NCBI RefSeq assembly: GCF_009852415.1
Contig: NZ_WOXS01000002.1
Location: 62,001 to 126,000 of the forward strand
DNA length: 64,000 bases
DNA from: Streptomyces sp. Tu 3180
GTDB lineage: Bacteria > Actinomycetota > Actinomycetes > Streptomycetales > Streptomycetaceae
Direction of reading: 5' to 3'
Shown: positions 35,986 to 44,819 of the stretch, in pieces
Layout: each line of letters opens with the position of its first letter
Position numbering within the stretch: the stretch's first letter is position 1
Translations under genes and position numbers: made by a program
Notes under the pieces: generated by a model
Databases searched by the model: none
Seen by the model: only the letters and a program-made list of their open reading frames with translations
Told to the model about the DNA's origin: nothing

Positions 35986-36500
35986 TCAGGCTTCGTCCTC
36001 GTCGTCCTCGACGGCGTCCGGGTCCCGGAAGGGCCGCAGGCCCTGACCGGGACCGCTGGCGGTGATGTTGAAGAGGCAGCGGCCCAGGAAGTTGATGTGC
36101 CGGTCCTTGAGCGGGGAGAGGCGGGCGACGTCCTCGTCCTTGATGTCGTGGCCCTCGGCGCGAAGCCGGGCCACGGCGGCGTCCAGGTAGCGGGTGTTCC
36201 ACAGCACCACCGCATTGAGAACCAGGCCCAAGGCGGCGAGCTGGTCCTCCTGGCCCTCGCGGTACGCCCGGCGGATCTGGCCCCGGCCGCCGTGGCAGAT
36301 CGCGCGGGCAAGCCGGTGGCGGGACTCCTGGACGGTGAGCTGCCGGTTCATCAGCCGCCGGTAGGTGTCATCGACCGGGTCGACCAGGGCGAGCAGGTGC
36401 ATGGTCTTGTCGATCCGCCCGTACTCGGCGAACGCCGCCCCCAGCGGCGTCGGGTGCCCTTCGCGGCCGAACATCCGCAGCAGGTCGTAGGCAGTTTCGT
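35986..36500 (-). pseudogene. Tn3-family transposase, C-terminal fragment
   Basis: About 170 C-terminal residues remain, from TAYDLLRMFGREGHPTPLGA through EYGRIDKTMHLLALVDPVDD, RQLTVQESRHRLARAICHG and SPLKDRHINFLGR, ending in an acidic tail. These match the C-terminus of actinobacterial Tn3 transposases, with the natural stop. The 5' part is replaced at about 36500 by an IS5-like fragment. Not functional. Confidence 0.85.
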
Positions 36501-36569
36501 TTGGATCAGTCGGTCGTTGGTCCGGTTGTGCCGTTGACTGACGCACAGTGGGCGCGGATCGAGCCGTTA
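36501..36569 (+). pseudogene. 5' end fragment of an IS5-type transposase
   Basis: Twenty-three codons read VVPLTDAQWARIEPL, the start of an IS5-type transposase. The rest is missing: a stop is reached at 36570 and an unrelated gene fragment begins. Confidence 0.6.
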
Positions 36570-36570
36570 G

Positions 36571-36756
36571 TTGTCCGAAGACCTTCGAGCACTCGCCGTC
36601 GACGCCCTGGAACAAGTGGTCGCTGAGCTGTCTGAACTCGCCGAACTGTGGGGCGAGGCCACGAACGGGCCGAAATGACGCCGAGGCATCACGCGTCTCC
36701 GCGATGTTCTCGATCCTCCGACCCCACCCCAAGAAGAAGCCCTCTTCGAGACCTAA
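36571..36756 (+). pseudogene. DUF4259-type C-terminal fragment with in-frame stop
   Basis: The codons read LSEDLRALAVDALEQVVAEL, then ELWGEATNGPK, a TGA where TGG (Trp) is expected (36676-36678), then RRGITRLRDVL and PPQEEALFET before a natural stop. The pattern of acidic helices and Trp matches DUF4259 proteins. There is no start codon. It is a double-damaged fragment between the IS5 piece and the next debris. Confidence 0.6.
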
Positions 36757-36966
36757 CAGGTAACCCACAGTCACGGACCACAGAACTTGAGCCAAAGCCG
36801 GAACTCGTGAACAAAGCCACTTCCACCTGCCCGCCGGTCACAGGCACCAGCTGGCCCTGCCTGGTGCGGTGCGGTGCGGTGCGGTGCGGCAGGACCATTG
36901 CCGCCGTGCGGGTGACGTCGTTCGCGGTGGCCCCTGCCGGGGTGGGCGGGCCGCTATCAACGGCAC

Positions 36967-37152
36967 ATGCCCTCCACCGTGTTGCGCGGCCCTGCCGCCG
37001 CCGTGCTCGCCGTCCTGCCCCTGGCCGTCTCCCCCACTGCCGCGCACGCGGCGAAGTCCTGCCCCTGGCCGAGGCGGCCACCCGCCTGCCCGCGGGCACG
37101 GAGTCCCGCGAGGGCTACAGCCGGGACAGCTTCCGGCACCGGAACACCGGGC
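36967..37152 (+). pseudogene. secreted HNH-like protein fragment, frameshifted
   Basis: MPSTVLRGPAAAVLAVLPLA and AHAA form a signal peptide; the frame is then lost at AKSCPWP, and the next frame reads VLPLAEAATRLPAGTESREG and YSRDSFRH, the start of the mature part of secreted HNH/DUF1524-type nucleases in Streptomyces. The rest is missing. A tandem of about four GTGCG repeats is seen upstream (around 36865-36887). Confidence 0.55.
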
Positions 37153-37389
37153 TCGACAGGAGAGACCGTTTGGCTACGACGGCGTCGTGGGTGTCGGCTG
37201 GCGTCACCATGACGAACAGCAGCAGCCCTTTCATGTCGACGACGAGTAGATGATCGCGGCGAACAGCGTCTCATCAGGGATTTCCTGCGTTCCACCGCCC
37301 TGCGGCCGCACCCTCGACGGCGGGATCAACGGCTTAGTGATCTCCCACAACCCGTCCGGAACAATCCAACTCCACGTACCCCGCCCCAT
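37153..37389 (-). pseudogene. IS5-type transposase debris
   Basis: From 37389 the frame reads WEITKPLIPPSRVRPQGGGT and IPDETLFAAIIY, the N-terminus of an IS5 (IS427-like) transposase, and then jumps to an internal segment in another frame, MKGLLLFVMVTPADTHDA. The middle is deleted. No end repeats can be placed. Confidence 0.65.
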
Positions 37390-37563
37390 GCCGGATTCAA
37401 CGACGCTTCACCACGTAGGACACGGTCTTAGTCGATGCAACTGCTGTTCATCTGGGTGGGGGTGAACACTCGAGGGCCGGTTGCACCTCTATTTTGCTGA
37501 CCAGCGGGAGGCCCTGAAGGGGGGCGGACGCCTGGGGACTTGTCATGGGAGTGTACCGGCCGA

Positions 37564-38505
37564 CTACGGGGGTGGAGTCGTTGCGGTGCGCCGGTACGCG
37601 CTGGGGCTGATGCCGCGGGCCCGTTTGAACGCCGCGCTGAACGCGAACGCGTCGGAGTAGCCCACGGCGCGGGCGACCTCCGCGACAGTCACCGTCTCGC
37701 GCTCGGTCAGCAGGTCCGCCGCGAGCGTCATGCGCCAGTGGGTGAGGTAGGTCAGCGGCGGTTCGCCGACCAGGTCGGTGAACCGCTTCGCCAGCGTGGC
37801 CCGCGACACCCCGGTCCGGCCGGCCAGCGAGGCAACCGTCCACGGCGCTGCCGGTTCCCCGTGCAGCAGGCGCAGCGCGGCGCCCACCACCGGGTCGCGC
37901 CCGGCGGAGTACCAGCCCGGCGGAGTGCCGCCGGGCCGGTCGAAGTACTCGCGCAGCGCGCACACCAGCATCCAGTCCAGCAGCCGGTCGAGGACGACCT
38001 GCTGGCCCGGCGTGTCGGCGGCGACCTCGGCGGCGAGATGGTCCCACACGGGGTCGGGCCCGCCGCTGGACCCCACGCGCAGTACGACGGGCAGCGCGTC
38101 CAGTAGCCTGCGACTGATCTCGCCGCGCACCGGATAGGCACCGACGACCAGGGTCGTCGTGTCCTCCCCGCCGGTACCGGCGTCGTGCCAGCCGAGCCGG
38201 TACCGGGTCCCACCCTGCTCGGGCGTCGAGCAGAACGCGCCGCACGCAACGGGTTCGGCCCGGGTGCCCACCTCGTCGACGAAGAGGAACGGCGCGGGGC
38301 CCCGCACGATCACCGTCTCGCCGGTGCCCAGACGCTCGGGCGGGCGGCGCTCCGGCACGATCCAGCCGCCTCCGGAGAGGACGGTGCACAAGGTCAGCGG
38401 CGCGCCGTCCACGAAGTGCAGCGACCAGGGCGGGGTCAGGGTCGAGCTGCCGAACAACGAGCCCTGGGCCCGCACTCCGCGCAGTAGGTCACCGAAAGCA
38501 TCCAC
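37564..38505 (-). CDS. AraC-family regulator with cupin domain
   Basis: The 313-residue protein has an N-terminal cupin-type sensor domain (about 1-200) and a C-terminal AraC DNA-binding domain with two helix-turn-helix units: VASLAGRTGVSRATLAKRF and VAEVARAVGYSDAFAFSAAF (about residues 225-300), ending at the family's SPSAYRR. It is divergent from the NmrA-type gene at 38596 with 90 bp between, and likely controls it. The effector is unknown. Confidence 0.92.
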   Translation of the reverse strand: MDAFGDLLRGVRAQGSLFGSSTLTPPWSLHFVDGAPLTLCTVLSGGGWIVPERRPPERLGTGETVIVRGPAPFLFVDEVGTRAEPVACGAFCSTPEQGGTRYRLGWHDAGTGGEDTTTLVVGAYPVRGEISRRLLDALPVVLRVGSSGGPDPVWDHLAAEVAADTPGQQVVLDRLLDWMLVCALREYFDRPGGTPPGWYSAGRDPVVGAALRLLHGEPAAPWTVASLAGRTGVSRATLAKRFTDLVGEPPLTYLTHWRMTLAADLLTERETVTVAEVARAVGYSDAFAFSAAFKRARGISPSAYRRTATTPPP

Positions 38506-38595
38506 CCGCTAAGGCTAAACGATTCAGACGATCACCCAGGTAATCTGGCTTATCACCCATGGAATCGTCCGGGTGCGTGCCGTTGACTCGCTGTC

Positions 38596-39432
38596 ATGAG
38601 CAACGACATCACTCTTGTCCTCGGCGCGACGGGCAACACCGGCCGGCGGGTGGCCGCCCGGTTGCGGCTGCGCGGCACACCCGTGCGCGCCGCCTCCCGT
38701 TCCAGTCAGACCCCGTTCGACTGGTTCCACCCCGCAGGCTGGGATCAGGTCCTGCGGGGTGTCACCATCGCCTACGTGGTGCCCCCGCCCGTGCCCGGTC
38801 CGGTGCACGACTTCGTGGCGCGGGCCGAGGCCGCCGGTGTGCGGCGCCTGGTCCTGCTCTCCGGTCACGGCGCCGACGATTGGGGCGACTCCGCGTTCGG
38901 GCTGGACATGCGCTCGGCCGAGGACGCTGTGCGCGGCTCGGCGCTGGAATGGACCGTCCTGCGTGCCTCGAACTTCGCCCAGAACTTCGACGGGCACCCC
39001 TTCCGCGTCCCGCTGGCCGCCGGCGAGCTGGCGCTTCCGGCAGGTGCGGTCCCCGAGCCGTTCATCGACCTCGAGGACGTCGCCGACGTGGCGACCGCGG
39101 TGCTGACCGAGCCCGGCCAGCACGCCGGTCGAGTCTATGAGCTGACCGGGCCGCGCGGGCTGACCTGGGCGGAGGCAGTCGAGCTGATTTCCCGGGCGTC
39201 CGGGCTGCCCATCGTCTACCGGCGCATTTCCCCGGCCGAGTACACCGCGACGTTAGTTCAGGAGGGTTGGAGCGAGGACGAGGCCCAGCACCTCGCCGAG
39301 ATGTTCGTGCTGCTTGAGCGCGGGGTCGCCGCCTGGACGACGGACGACGTCGCCACCGTGCTGGGACGCGCGCCGCGGACCTTCGAGGACTTCGTCCTGC
39401 GGGCCACGGCAGCGGAAGCCTGGCGGTGCTGA
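38596..39432 (+). CDS. NAD(P)-binding NmrA-type oxidoreductase
   Basis: The 278-residue protein has an N-terminal Rossmann fold with LVLGATGNTGRRVAARL (GxxGxxG; about residues 7-23), and the NmrA-like layout without the Tyr-x3-Lys catalytic motif of true SDRs. Such proteins act as NAD(P)H-dependent reductases or redox sensors. It is divergent from the AraC regulator, and the flavodoxin-fold gene at 39546 follows in the same direction, so the three may form a redox-responsive unit. Confidence 0.88.
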   Translation: MSNDITLVLGATGNTGRRVAARLRLRGTPVRAASRSSQTPFDWFHPAGWDQVLRGVTIAYVVPPPVPGPVHDFVARAEAAGVRRLVLLSGHGADDWGDSAFGLDMRSAEDAVRGSALEWTVLRASNFAQNFDGHPFRVPLAAGELALPAGAVPEPFIDLEDVADVATAVLTEPGQHAGRVYELTGPRGLTWAEAVELISRASGLPIVYRRISPAEYTATLVQEGWSEDEAQHLAEMFVLLERGVAAWTTDDVATVLGRAPRTFEDFVLRATAAEAWRC

Positions 39433-39545
39433 GTCCCGCGGGCCCCGGCCTGGCGTACTGCACTCCGGGAGGCGGAGCACCGCGCGCCCTCCTGCACATC
39501 CACACCACTTGTCAACGTCCGTTCTTCACGTAACTGGAGCCATCG

Positions 39546-40145
39546 ATGCATGCCCTGCTGGTCGCCGCCAACCCGGACCCCCGGTCCCTGACGCATTACG
39601 TGCTGGGAAGACTTGAGGCAGCGCTTCAACCCGGTTCAGTCGAGATTGCCGACCTGTCCGAGGAGCGGTTCGATCCCCGGTTCACTCCGGCGGATCGTCG
39701 GGCGTACCACGAGGGCGGCAACTATCCGGCTGACGTCATGGCTGAGCACCGTCGTCTTGAGCGTGCCACCGATCTCGTGTTGGTCTTCCCCGTGTACTGG
39801 TGGTCGATGCCTGCACTGTTGAAGGGGTGGATCGACCGTGTCTTCGTCAACGGCTGGGCCTTCGAGCACTCTCCCGCTTCGGGCCTGCGGCCGAAACTGC
39901 AGAACCTCACCACCCATCTTCTGCCCATCGCCGGCGACGACTCCGGTGCGTACGAGCGCCACGGATACGAGAGTGCACTGCGGACGCAGATCGAGCACGG
40001 CATCGTCGATTACTGCGGTAGCCGGCGCGGCTCCACAGCGTTCATCTACGAATCCGAACGGCTCTCCCCCGAGACCACGGTGCGAGGTGTTGACCGTGCG
40101 GTGCGGATCATCAGTGAAGCCATCCATGCCCGCCTGGCGGGATGA
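39546..40145 (+). CDS. flavodoxin-fold NAD(P)H oxidoreductase
   Basis: The 199-residue protein belongs to the NQO1/KefF/MdaB family (Flavodoxin_2). It shows the N-terminal strand and loop LLVAANPDPRSLTHYVLGRL for FMN/FAD phosphate binding, FPVYWWSMPALLKGWIDRVF for the isoalloxazine site, and the expected length. It probably reduces quinones or similar electrophiles by two electrons. It lies 113 bp after the NmrA gene in the same direction. Confidence 0.9.
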   Translation: MHALLVAANPDPRSLTHYVLGRLEAALQPGSVEIADLSEERFDPRFTPADRRAYHEGGNYPADVMAEHRRLERATDLVLVFPVYWWSMPALLKGWIDRVFVNGWAFEHSPASGLRPKLQNLTTHLLPIAGDDSGAYERHGYESALRTQIEHGIVDYCGSRRGSTAFIYESERLSPETTVRGVDRAVRIISEAIHARLAG

Positions 40146-40329
40146 GGCGGGTCATACGCCCTTCTGACCGGTGGGACGCTGCGGGCGAAAGGGACGTCGG
40201 AACGCCGAGCCGACCCCGGCTCCAGGCGCGATGACCGTCTCGCCGTAAGGGTGTCACCTGCCACCGCGCGGCACTCCGCCGCCGTTGTGCCCGTGGCGAA
40301 GCAGGCCTTCCACTCGGTGCCTCTGAGAC

Positions 40330-40440
40330 ATGTCGCTATCTGGAGAAGGACGGGTTCCGGGCGGCCGTCTCCGTCGACGCGGGCCGGGTGGTGCTGCGTT
40401 CCAGACGCGGCACGGAGACGGGGCTGGCGTTTTCGGAATC
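40330..40440 (+). pseudogene. ATP-dependent DNA ligase remnant
   Basis: One frame reads EKDGFRAAVSVDAGRVVLRS and RRGTETGLAF, the adenylation region after motif I (normally E-x-KWDGFRA) of small ATP-dependent DNA ligases. The nucleophile region is already altered (LEKDGF), nothing is left upstream, and the match ends where the IS5 fragment begins. Confidence 0.6.
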
Positions 40441-40444
40441 ACAG

Positions 40445-40950
40445 CAGAGGTGCACCCTTGCCCGCCGAGCGAGGGTGCGCCGTCAGCCCGGGGGTGCGGC
40501 TGTGGACCCTGGCCGAGGTCATCGACCACCTCTGTGTCGACGGGGAGACCGGGATTATCGACGGCACCGAGATCCCGGTCCGTCGGCCGGCAGCCGGATG
40601 CAAGGACCGGGACAGGTTCATCTCTGGCAAGAACAAGCAGAACGCGGTCAAGACCATGGTCGTCACGGACGGGGGCGGCCGCGTGCTCTTCTGCAGCCCC
40701 ACCAGGCCCGGCAGCTGCGCGGACATCACCCACGCCCGCCAGTTAGGGCTGGTCAAGCTCCTGGCCGGCGGGCCCGCGGCGGAGATCCTCGCCGACGCCG
40801 GCTGCCAGGGCCTGGGCGCCCAGACCGGCGGACGGGTGATCACACCACCACACCGCAACTTCAAGAAGAACGCCCCGAAATGGTACGAGGAGATACATAA
40901 ATGACAGCGCAAAGCGCATTCCTCAGAAGCCGTATCTCAAACAATCTTGG
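40445..40950 (+). pseudogene. IS5-type transposase fragment with nonsense codon
   Basis: The frame holds the DDE domain: GIIDGTEIPVRRPAAGCKDR with the first Asp, NAVKTMVVTDGGGRVLF, and LADAGCQGL with the second Asp. At 40902 a TGA stands where the family has CGA (Arg) before QRKAHSS, after which the sequence departs from the family. The N-terminus and the final Glu region are missing. Confidence 0.75.
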
Positions 40951-41225
40951 AACCGGCAAATCGAACGGAGTTCCTGGTTGGGTGATCTTCCGTCCCTGCG
41001 CGCATGAAGGCAGGGCCCCTTGATAGCCGGGAGGACGAACCGAACCGAGCAGTACCAGGAGGCCCTGTTGTCGCAGTTGTACGCGCCCGAGCCCGTTCAC
41101 TTGGAACGGCGCTTCGGCGTTCGTGAGTTATCTTCCGACGGCTCCCTGGGTCGCTCAGGGACCGACCGGGTCCGGCGCATGTGTTCTCGGCGTTCCCTCA
41201 GGCCGGGACGAGAGGCAACGCCGCC

Positions 41226-41834
41226 TCAGATGGTCGGGGTGTCGTCAACAATCGGCTTGTGAATTTCAACGACCGGCTTCCATCCCGCGGAGAACTCGAT
41301 GAAGTCCGCACGAGTGGGGTAGGTGTCGATCGCGCGACGGTCACGCTTGGGGCTGTCGCTCCCCTTGCGTCCCCGGGGAATCTGCTCCTCGAAGATGTCG
41401 ACCTTCACGTCGGGAACCTCCTTGAGGCTCTGGCGCCAGATCTGCACGATGTCGGCGCCGAACGCCTGCCGGACCGCAGCGTAAAGGGCCGTGAGGGACC
41501 CCTTGTCCCCACCGGGGACGAAAAGCGCCAGGTCCAGCACGACACCGGCGGACTGGAGGACCTCGATGGTCACCGAGCCGTTCTCGTCGGCCAAGTAGAT
41601 TCCGGCTTCATTCTCGTCGTCGGGAAGGCAGGAGACCTCTTCCTGGAATACGGTTCTCGCCGTGATCGAACCGCCCTCGAAATCCTCACCGGACTTGGTC
41701 AGAAAAGCAGGGACATAGCAGTCGGGAAGTTTGAGTTCTGCCGTGTCGGCGGAAACAAAGATCTTGTCCTTCACGCCGAGCTTCGTCACCTCTTCCAGCG
41801 AGAGGCGGCGAGCGGCGATCTTCTCCGTGTTCAC
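41226..41834 (-). CDS. hypothetical protein, lower-GC
   Basis: The 202-residue protein (from VNTEKIAARRLSLEEVTKLG to VDDTPTI) is acidic and looks soluble, without signal or membrane segment. I do not recognise it. The GTG at 41834 follows AAAGGGAAA. The middle contains alternating beta-like segments (SVTIEVLQSAGVVLDLALFV). Its base composition is less GC-rich than its neighbours, as is the next 450 bases, which points to recent transfer. A function cannot be named. Confidence 0.65.
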   Translation of the reverse strand: MNTEKIAARRLSLEEVTKLGVKDKIFVSADTAELKLPDCYVPAFLTKSGEDFEGGSITARTVFQEEVSCLPDDENEAGIYLADENGSVTIEVLQSAGVVLDLALFVPGGDKGSLTALYAAVRQAFGADIVQIWRQSLKEVPDVKVDIFEEQIPRGRKGSDSPKRDRRAIDTYPTRADFIEFSAGWKPVVEIHKPIVDDTPTI

Positions 41835-42460
41835 GATTTCCCTTTCAGGTCGCACTGTCCCTCCGAGCAAGGACACTACCACGAAACACTGAGGTCAACT
41901 GCCCAGTGATCTTTGGGTAGATGGTCTCAGATGACTCTCACGGGAGGATATTGAAGCGAGTGCCGATCGGTCGGGAACACGCGTCCGCCAGGTAGTGTCC
42001 CTCGTCATGGTGTTGCGGATCAACTGGCGATTGCATTTCGGTGCGTTGGGTAGCATGAAGGAACTAAAAGAGAGTTTACGGTAGATATCGCCCATATCCC
42101 CTTCGGGGAGGTGGCGGCGAGATAAGGCGATTCATTCGCCGTGCATCTAGAAGAGCACAGCGGAAATCAACCGGATGGTCCGACAACGCAACAACGGAGA
42201 CCCCGCGTCGGCAACATCTGGATGGAGCGCGAACCGGAAGTCGAGTCCTACCACGCCCTCTCGGTCAGGACTTCGGCGTAGTCGACTGACACCCAGTTGC
42301 TGACGTCTCGTCATGTTGGGCAGGGTTCGGTACACAGCAGGCACGGACGTCCGCGATCATGGAGTTCTCCACGCTCTGTGACCTTGGACTGCCCGTGCCT
42401 GCCGACGCACCACTCTGGTCTCCTCTGCCGTGAACAGCTCAGACCGCATCCGGAAGTATC
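41835..42460. other. low-GC gap
   Basis: This stretch is visibly more AT-rich than the rest (for example around 42050-42090). No frame with a ribosome site or domain is present. It may belong to the same foreign segment as the hypothetical gene to its left. Confidence 0.5.
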
Positions 42461-42645
42461 CGGGAGCGATCTTCCGGATCTGCTGGAACGCCTCGCGCAG
42501 GTCCCGCGCCCGCGGGATCCGCGGGGAGTACGGCACCCTCTCGTGACGCTCCTGGCACTGACGGCCTGCGCGGTCCTCGCCGGAGCGCGATCCCTGCTCG
42601 CGGTGAGTGAATGGGTGGCCGACACACCGTCGGCCCTGTCCGGAC
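42461..42645 (+). pseudogene. ISAs1/H-repeat type transposase fragment
   Basis: One frame reads LPDLLERLAQVPRPRDPRGV, then HPLVTLLALTACAVLAGARS and LLAVSEWVADT, the N-terminal DDE_Tnp_1-associated domain of ISAs1-type transposases. The catalytic part is absent. Confidence 0.7.
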
Positions 42646-43256
42646 GGCGAGGTGTTCCTCGATGCGGTGGCGCAGGCGTAGCTGGGCGTGTGGTGTCGGG
42701 TGCCGGCCGGGCACCTTGCCTCGCGTGGAGGGTCGCCCGTCTGCACACCGAGGATCCCGCACCCGCCCCGGCGCTGCTGCCGAGCTTGCAGGCCGCGCCC
42801 GGCAGGAACTGGTCGGGGAGGCTCCGTCCCTGCCGGTTCATCCACGCGCGCAGGCGGCGGAGGATCTTGGTGCGGCGCCCGCTGCGCGGCCCGGATGTCC
42901 CCGGGCTGGACGACGAGGAGGACGGCATCTGCTGCAAGCCCACGGTCTGCTGCGGGCCGCGGGGGGTCGCTGCGCCGCTGGGCGCGTTTGCGCGGGTGAG
43001 GGTGAGGTCATGGCGGTGCCGTCGTTCCGGCCGGCCCCACGATCCGGCACCTGTCGGGCGGCCGGGACCCCACGGCGGGGCGCTGTGAGTGACGCGGCGC
43101 GTCTGGGGCCTACCCGTCCGCGTCGGTCGTGCGCTGACGCGGCACTCGGCCGGGCACCGTCACAGCGCGACAGGAAAAGGGCGGCACCACCCGGACAACG
43201 ACGCACGTCCTGCCCAGGTCACGGCACGGCCGGCTCCCTGGGGGAAGTCTGAGTCC
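42646..43256. other. no recognisable gene
   Basis: The frames on both strands are open but I recognise none. It is next to an IS fragment and probably debris. Confidence 0.45.
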
Positions 43257-43692
43257 TTACAGGGCGGCGGGAGGGATCTTCGGGTCGAAGACGTTCCGCG
43301 GCGCGCTCGGCTGGGAGGCGGATGCCCGGCGCAGCACCTGGGCGAGGTCGCGGTGTATGCGGTCGGCTTCAGCGCGGACCTGGACGGGGATGTCGCCGCG
43401 TTCGGCGACGAGGCGGTCGTAGACGGGGGTCTGCTGGAACACGGCGGGGCTGTTTCCCTTCAGCGGGCGGTACGCCGGACTGGCGCAGCATACGGGCCCG
43501 GGCAACGCTCCGCTGCGGGGCGGGCGTTCGGGCCAGGAGGGCGGGGACGGCGTCCTCGGTCGTCCGGTCGCCGTCGAGGAGCGCGGCAGTCAGGCGGGCC
43601 TGGGTCTCGGGGAGCCGGCCGGTGCGGTGCTTGGTGCGGGCTGTCGGTCTGTGCCGGTCGGCGGTCTGCTTCGTCTGGTCCGTCAGGTACAC
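43257..43692 (-). pseudogene. hypothetical protein, one-base frameshift
   Basis: The first half, LPETQARLTAALLDGDRTTE through RARMLRQS, is read from 43692; at about 43485 one base too many shifts the frame, and the second half reads AYRPLKGNSPAVFQQTPVYD and VRAEADRIHRDLAQVLRRA to 43257. Joined, the protein would be about 145 residues and mostly helical. I do not recognise the family. Confidence 0.55.
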
Positions 43693-43743
43693 GGCACGGG
43701 CTTCCGGCCCGGATCATTCCACGCGAAACCGGCCCTACCGTCG

Positions 43744-44157
43744 TTATGAGGGCGTGAGGAAGCGGGCGTTGTCCGGCAGCTGCTCGCGGAACCGGTCCGG
43801 AATCGTGCCCATCAGCCACAGCCAGCGCGCGTTGCGCACGATCTCGTCCTCCAACAGGACGTACGGGCGGTCGGCACGGCTGGTGTACCCGGTCTCGGGC
43901 GGCCGGCCCTGCTCCTGGGTCCAGGTCATGTAGTGCCGCCCCTCGACGCGCAGCACGCGCCGGCCGTCGGGGTCCTGGTCGCCGAGCGCCCGGTAGCCCA
44001 CGCACGTCAGCCAGAAGTCACACGAGCGGCACACCCTCCACCGCGCCATCCGCTCGCCCACGCCTGCGATCTCCGCCGTCGACCCCTTGCCCGGGCACAG
44101 CTTGCAGTCGAACACCTCGTACCGCACCTGCGGGTACGCGCCTGCCTGCCGAACCAC
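43744..44157 (-). CDS. hypothetical protein with two Cys pairs
   Basis: The 137-residue protein has FDCKLCPGKG (about 16-25) and VCRSCDFWLTC (about 42-52), spaced like a zinc ribbon. The rest is rich in Trp and Arg. The GTG start at 44157 follows AGGAAAGGTGAGCC. Similar small Cys-pair proteins are common in Streptomyces plasmids and integrative elements. It lies 27 bp downstream of the next hypothetical on the same strand, so they may be an operon. Function unknown. Confidence 0.7.
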   Translation of the reverse strand: MVRQAGAYPQVRYEVFDCKLCPGKGSTAEIAGVGERMARWRVCRSCDFWLTCVGYRALGDQDPDGRRVLRVEGRHYMTWTQEQGRPPETGYTSRADRPYVLLEDEIVRNARWLWLMGTIPDRFREQLPDNARFLTPS

Positions 44158-44184
44158 GGCTCACCTTTCCTCGGTGCCCGGCCG

Positions 44185-44415
44185 TCAGCGCCCGCGGCAC
44201 GGCCGGTCCGGCGCGGGCGCCGTGACCGGCTCGATCGCCCGGAGCGGCGTCGTCCATTCGATGCCGCCCCCCCTCGGGATCAACCAGGCTACCGGTTTCG
44301 GGGCGTCGCCGTCGGGGGCGACGGCCCGCAGCACACCGGTCCGCCCGGACACCGTGTCGCGGACCAGGCGGCCGAGGAGCCGGTGCCTTTCGTGCAGCAT
44401 GCTCGCCGTGGTCAT
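44185..44415 (-). CDS. hypothetical protein
   Basis: The 76-residue protein begins MTTASMLHERHRLLGRLVRD and includes a beta-rich middle (TGVLRAVAPDGDAPKPVAWL). No domain is recognised. It sits between two other small hypothetical genes on the same strand and has a high G/C third position throughout, which supports coding. Confidence 0.6.
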   Translation of the reverse strand: MTTASMLHERHRLLGRLVRDTVSGRTGVLRAVAPDGDAPKPVAWLIPRGGGIEWTTPLRAIEPVTAPAPDRPCRGR

Positions 44416-44441
44416 CCCAACGCCCCCGTCCGCAGCGGCGG

Positions 44442-44801
44442 TCAGGAACAGCGCACGCCCACACTCTGCTTGTGAAGCTCGATGATCTCGCAGTGCCGCA
44501 GCTCACGGGACCGGTTGGGTGCGATGGCCGTGGGCCACCGCACGATGACCATCTCCTTCTCGCCCCGCTTGGCCGGTTCCCGCCCCCTCCTGCAGCCTTC
44601 CCGGGACAGCGGGTCGGGCTGCCCGTGGGGGCCGGGGCCCGTTTCGATGATCGTGATGTTCCGTGCGGCGGCGAAGACGCGGCCCTTCTGCCCGGCATGC
44701 TGCGCGCCCGGCTGCGGGTTGAGCAGGCCTCGTTCGGCGCACACGTACAGCACCGCCCGTGCGGGCGCAGCTTGCCTGTTGTCCTGCGCATCGGTGATCA
44801 T
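44442..44801 (-). CDS. hypothetical, resolvase-like N-terminal fold
   Basis: The 119-residue protein starts at an ATG after GAGGTCCCG. The layout AVLYVCAERGLLNP ... AAARNITIIETGPGPHGQPD ... EMVIVRWPTAIAPNRSREL resembles a serine-recombinase catalytic domain (strand, helix, strand with positions at similar spacing) in which the usual Y-x-R-x-S region is changed, so it would not be catalytic. Proteins of this type are common and uncharacterised in Streptomyces. It is divergent from a broken regulator with only 18 bp between. Confidence 0.6.
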   Translation of the reverse strand: MITDAQDNRQAAPARAVLYVCAERGLLNPQPGAQHAGQKGRVFAAARNITIIETGPGPHGQPDPLSREGCRRGREPAKRGEKEMVIVRWPTAIAPNRSRELRHCEIIELHKQSVGVRCS

Positions 44802-44819
44802 CGGGACCTCGCGGTGGTG

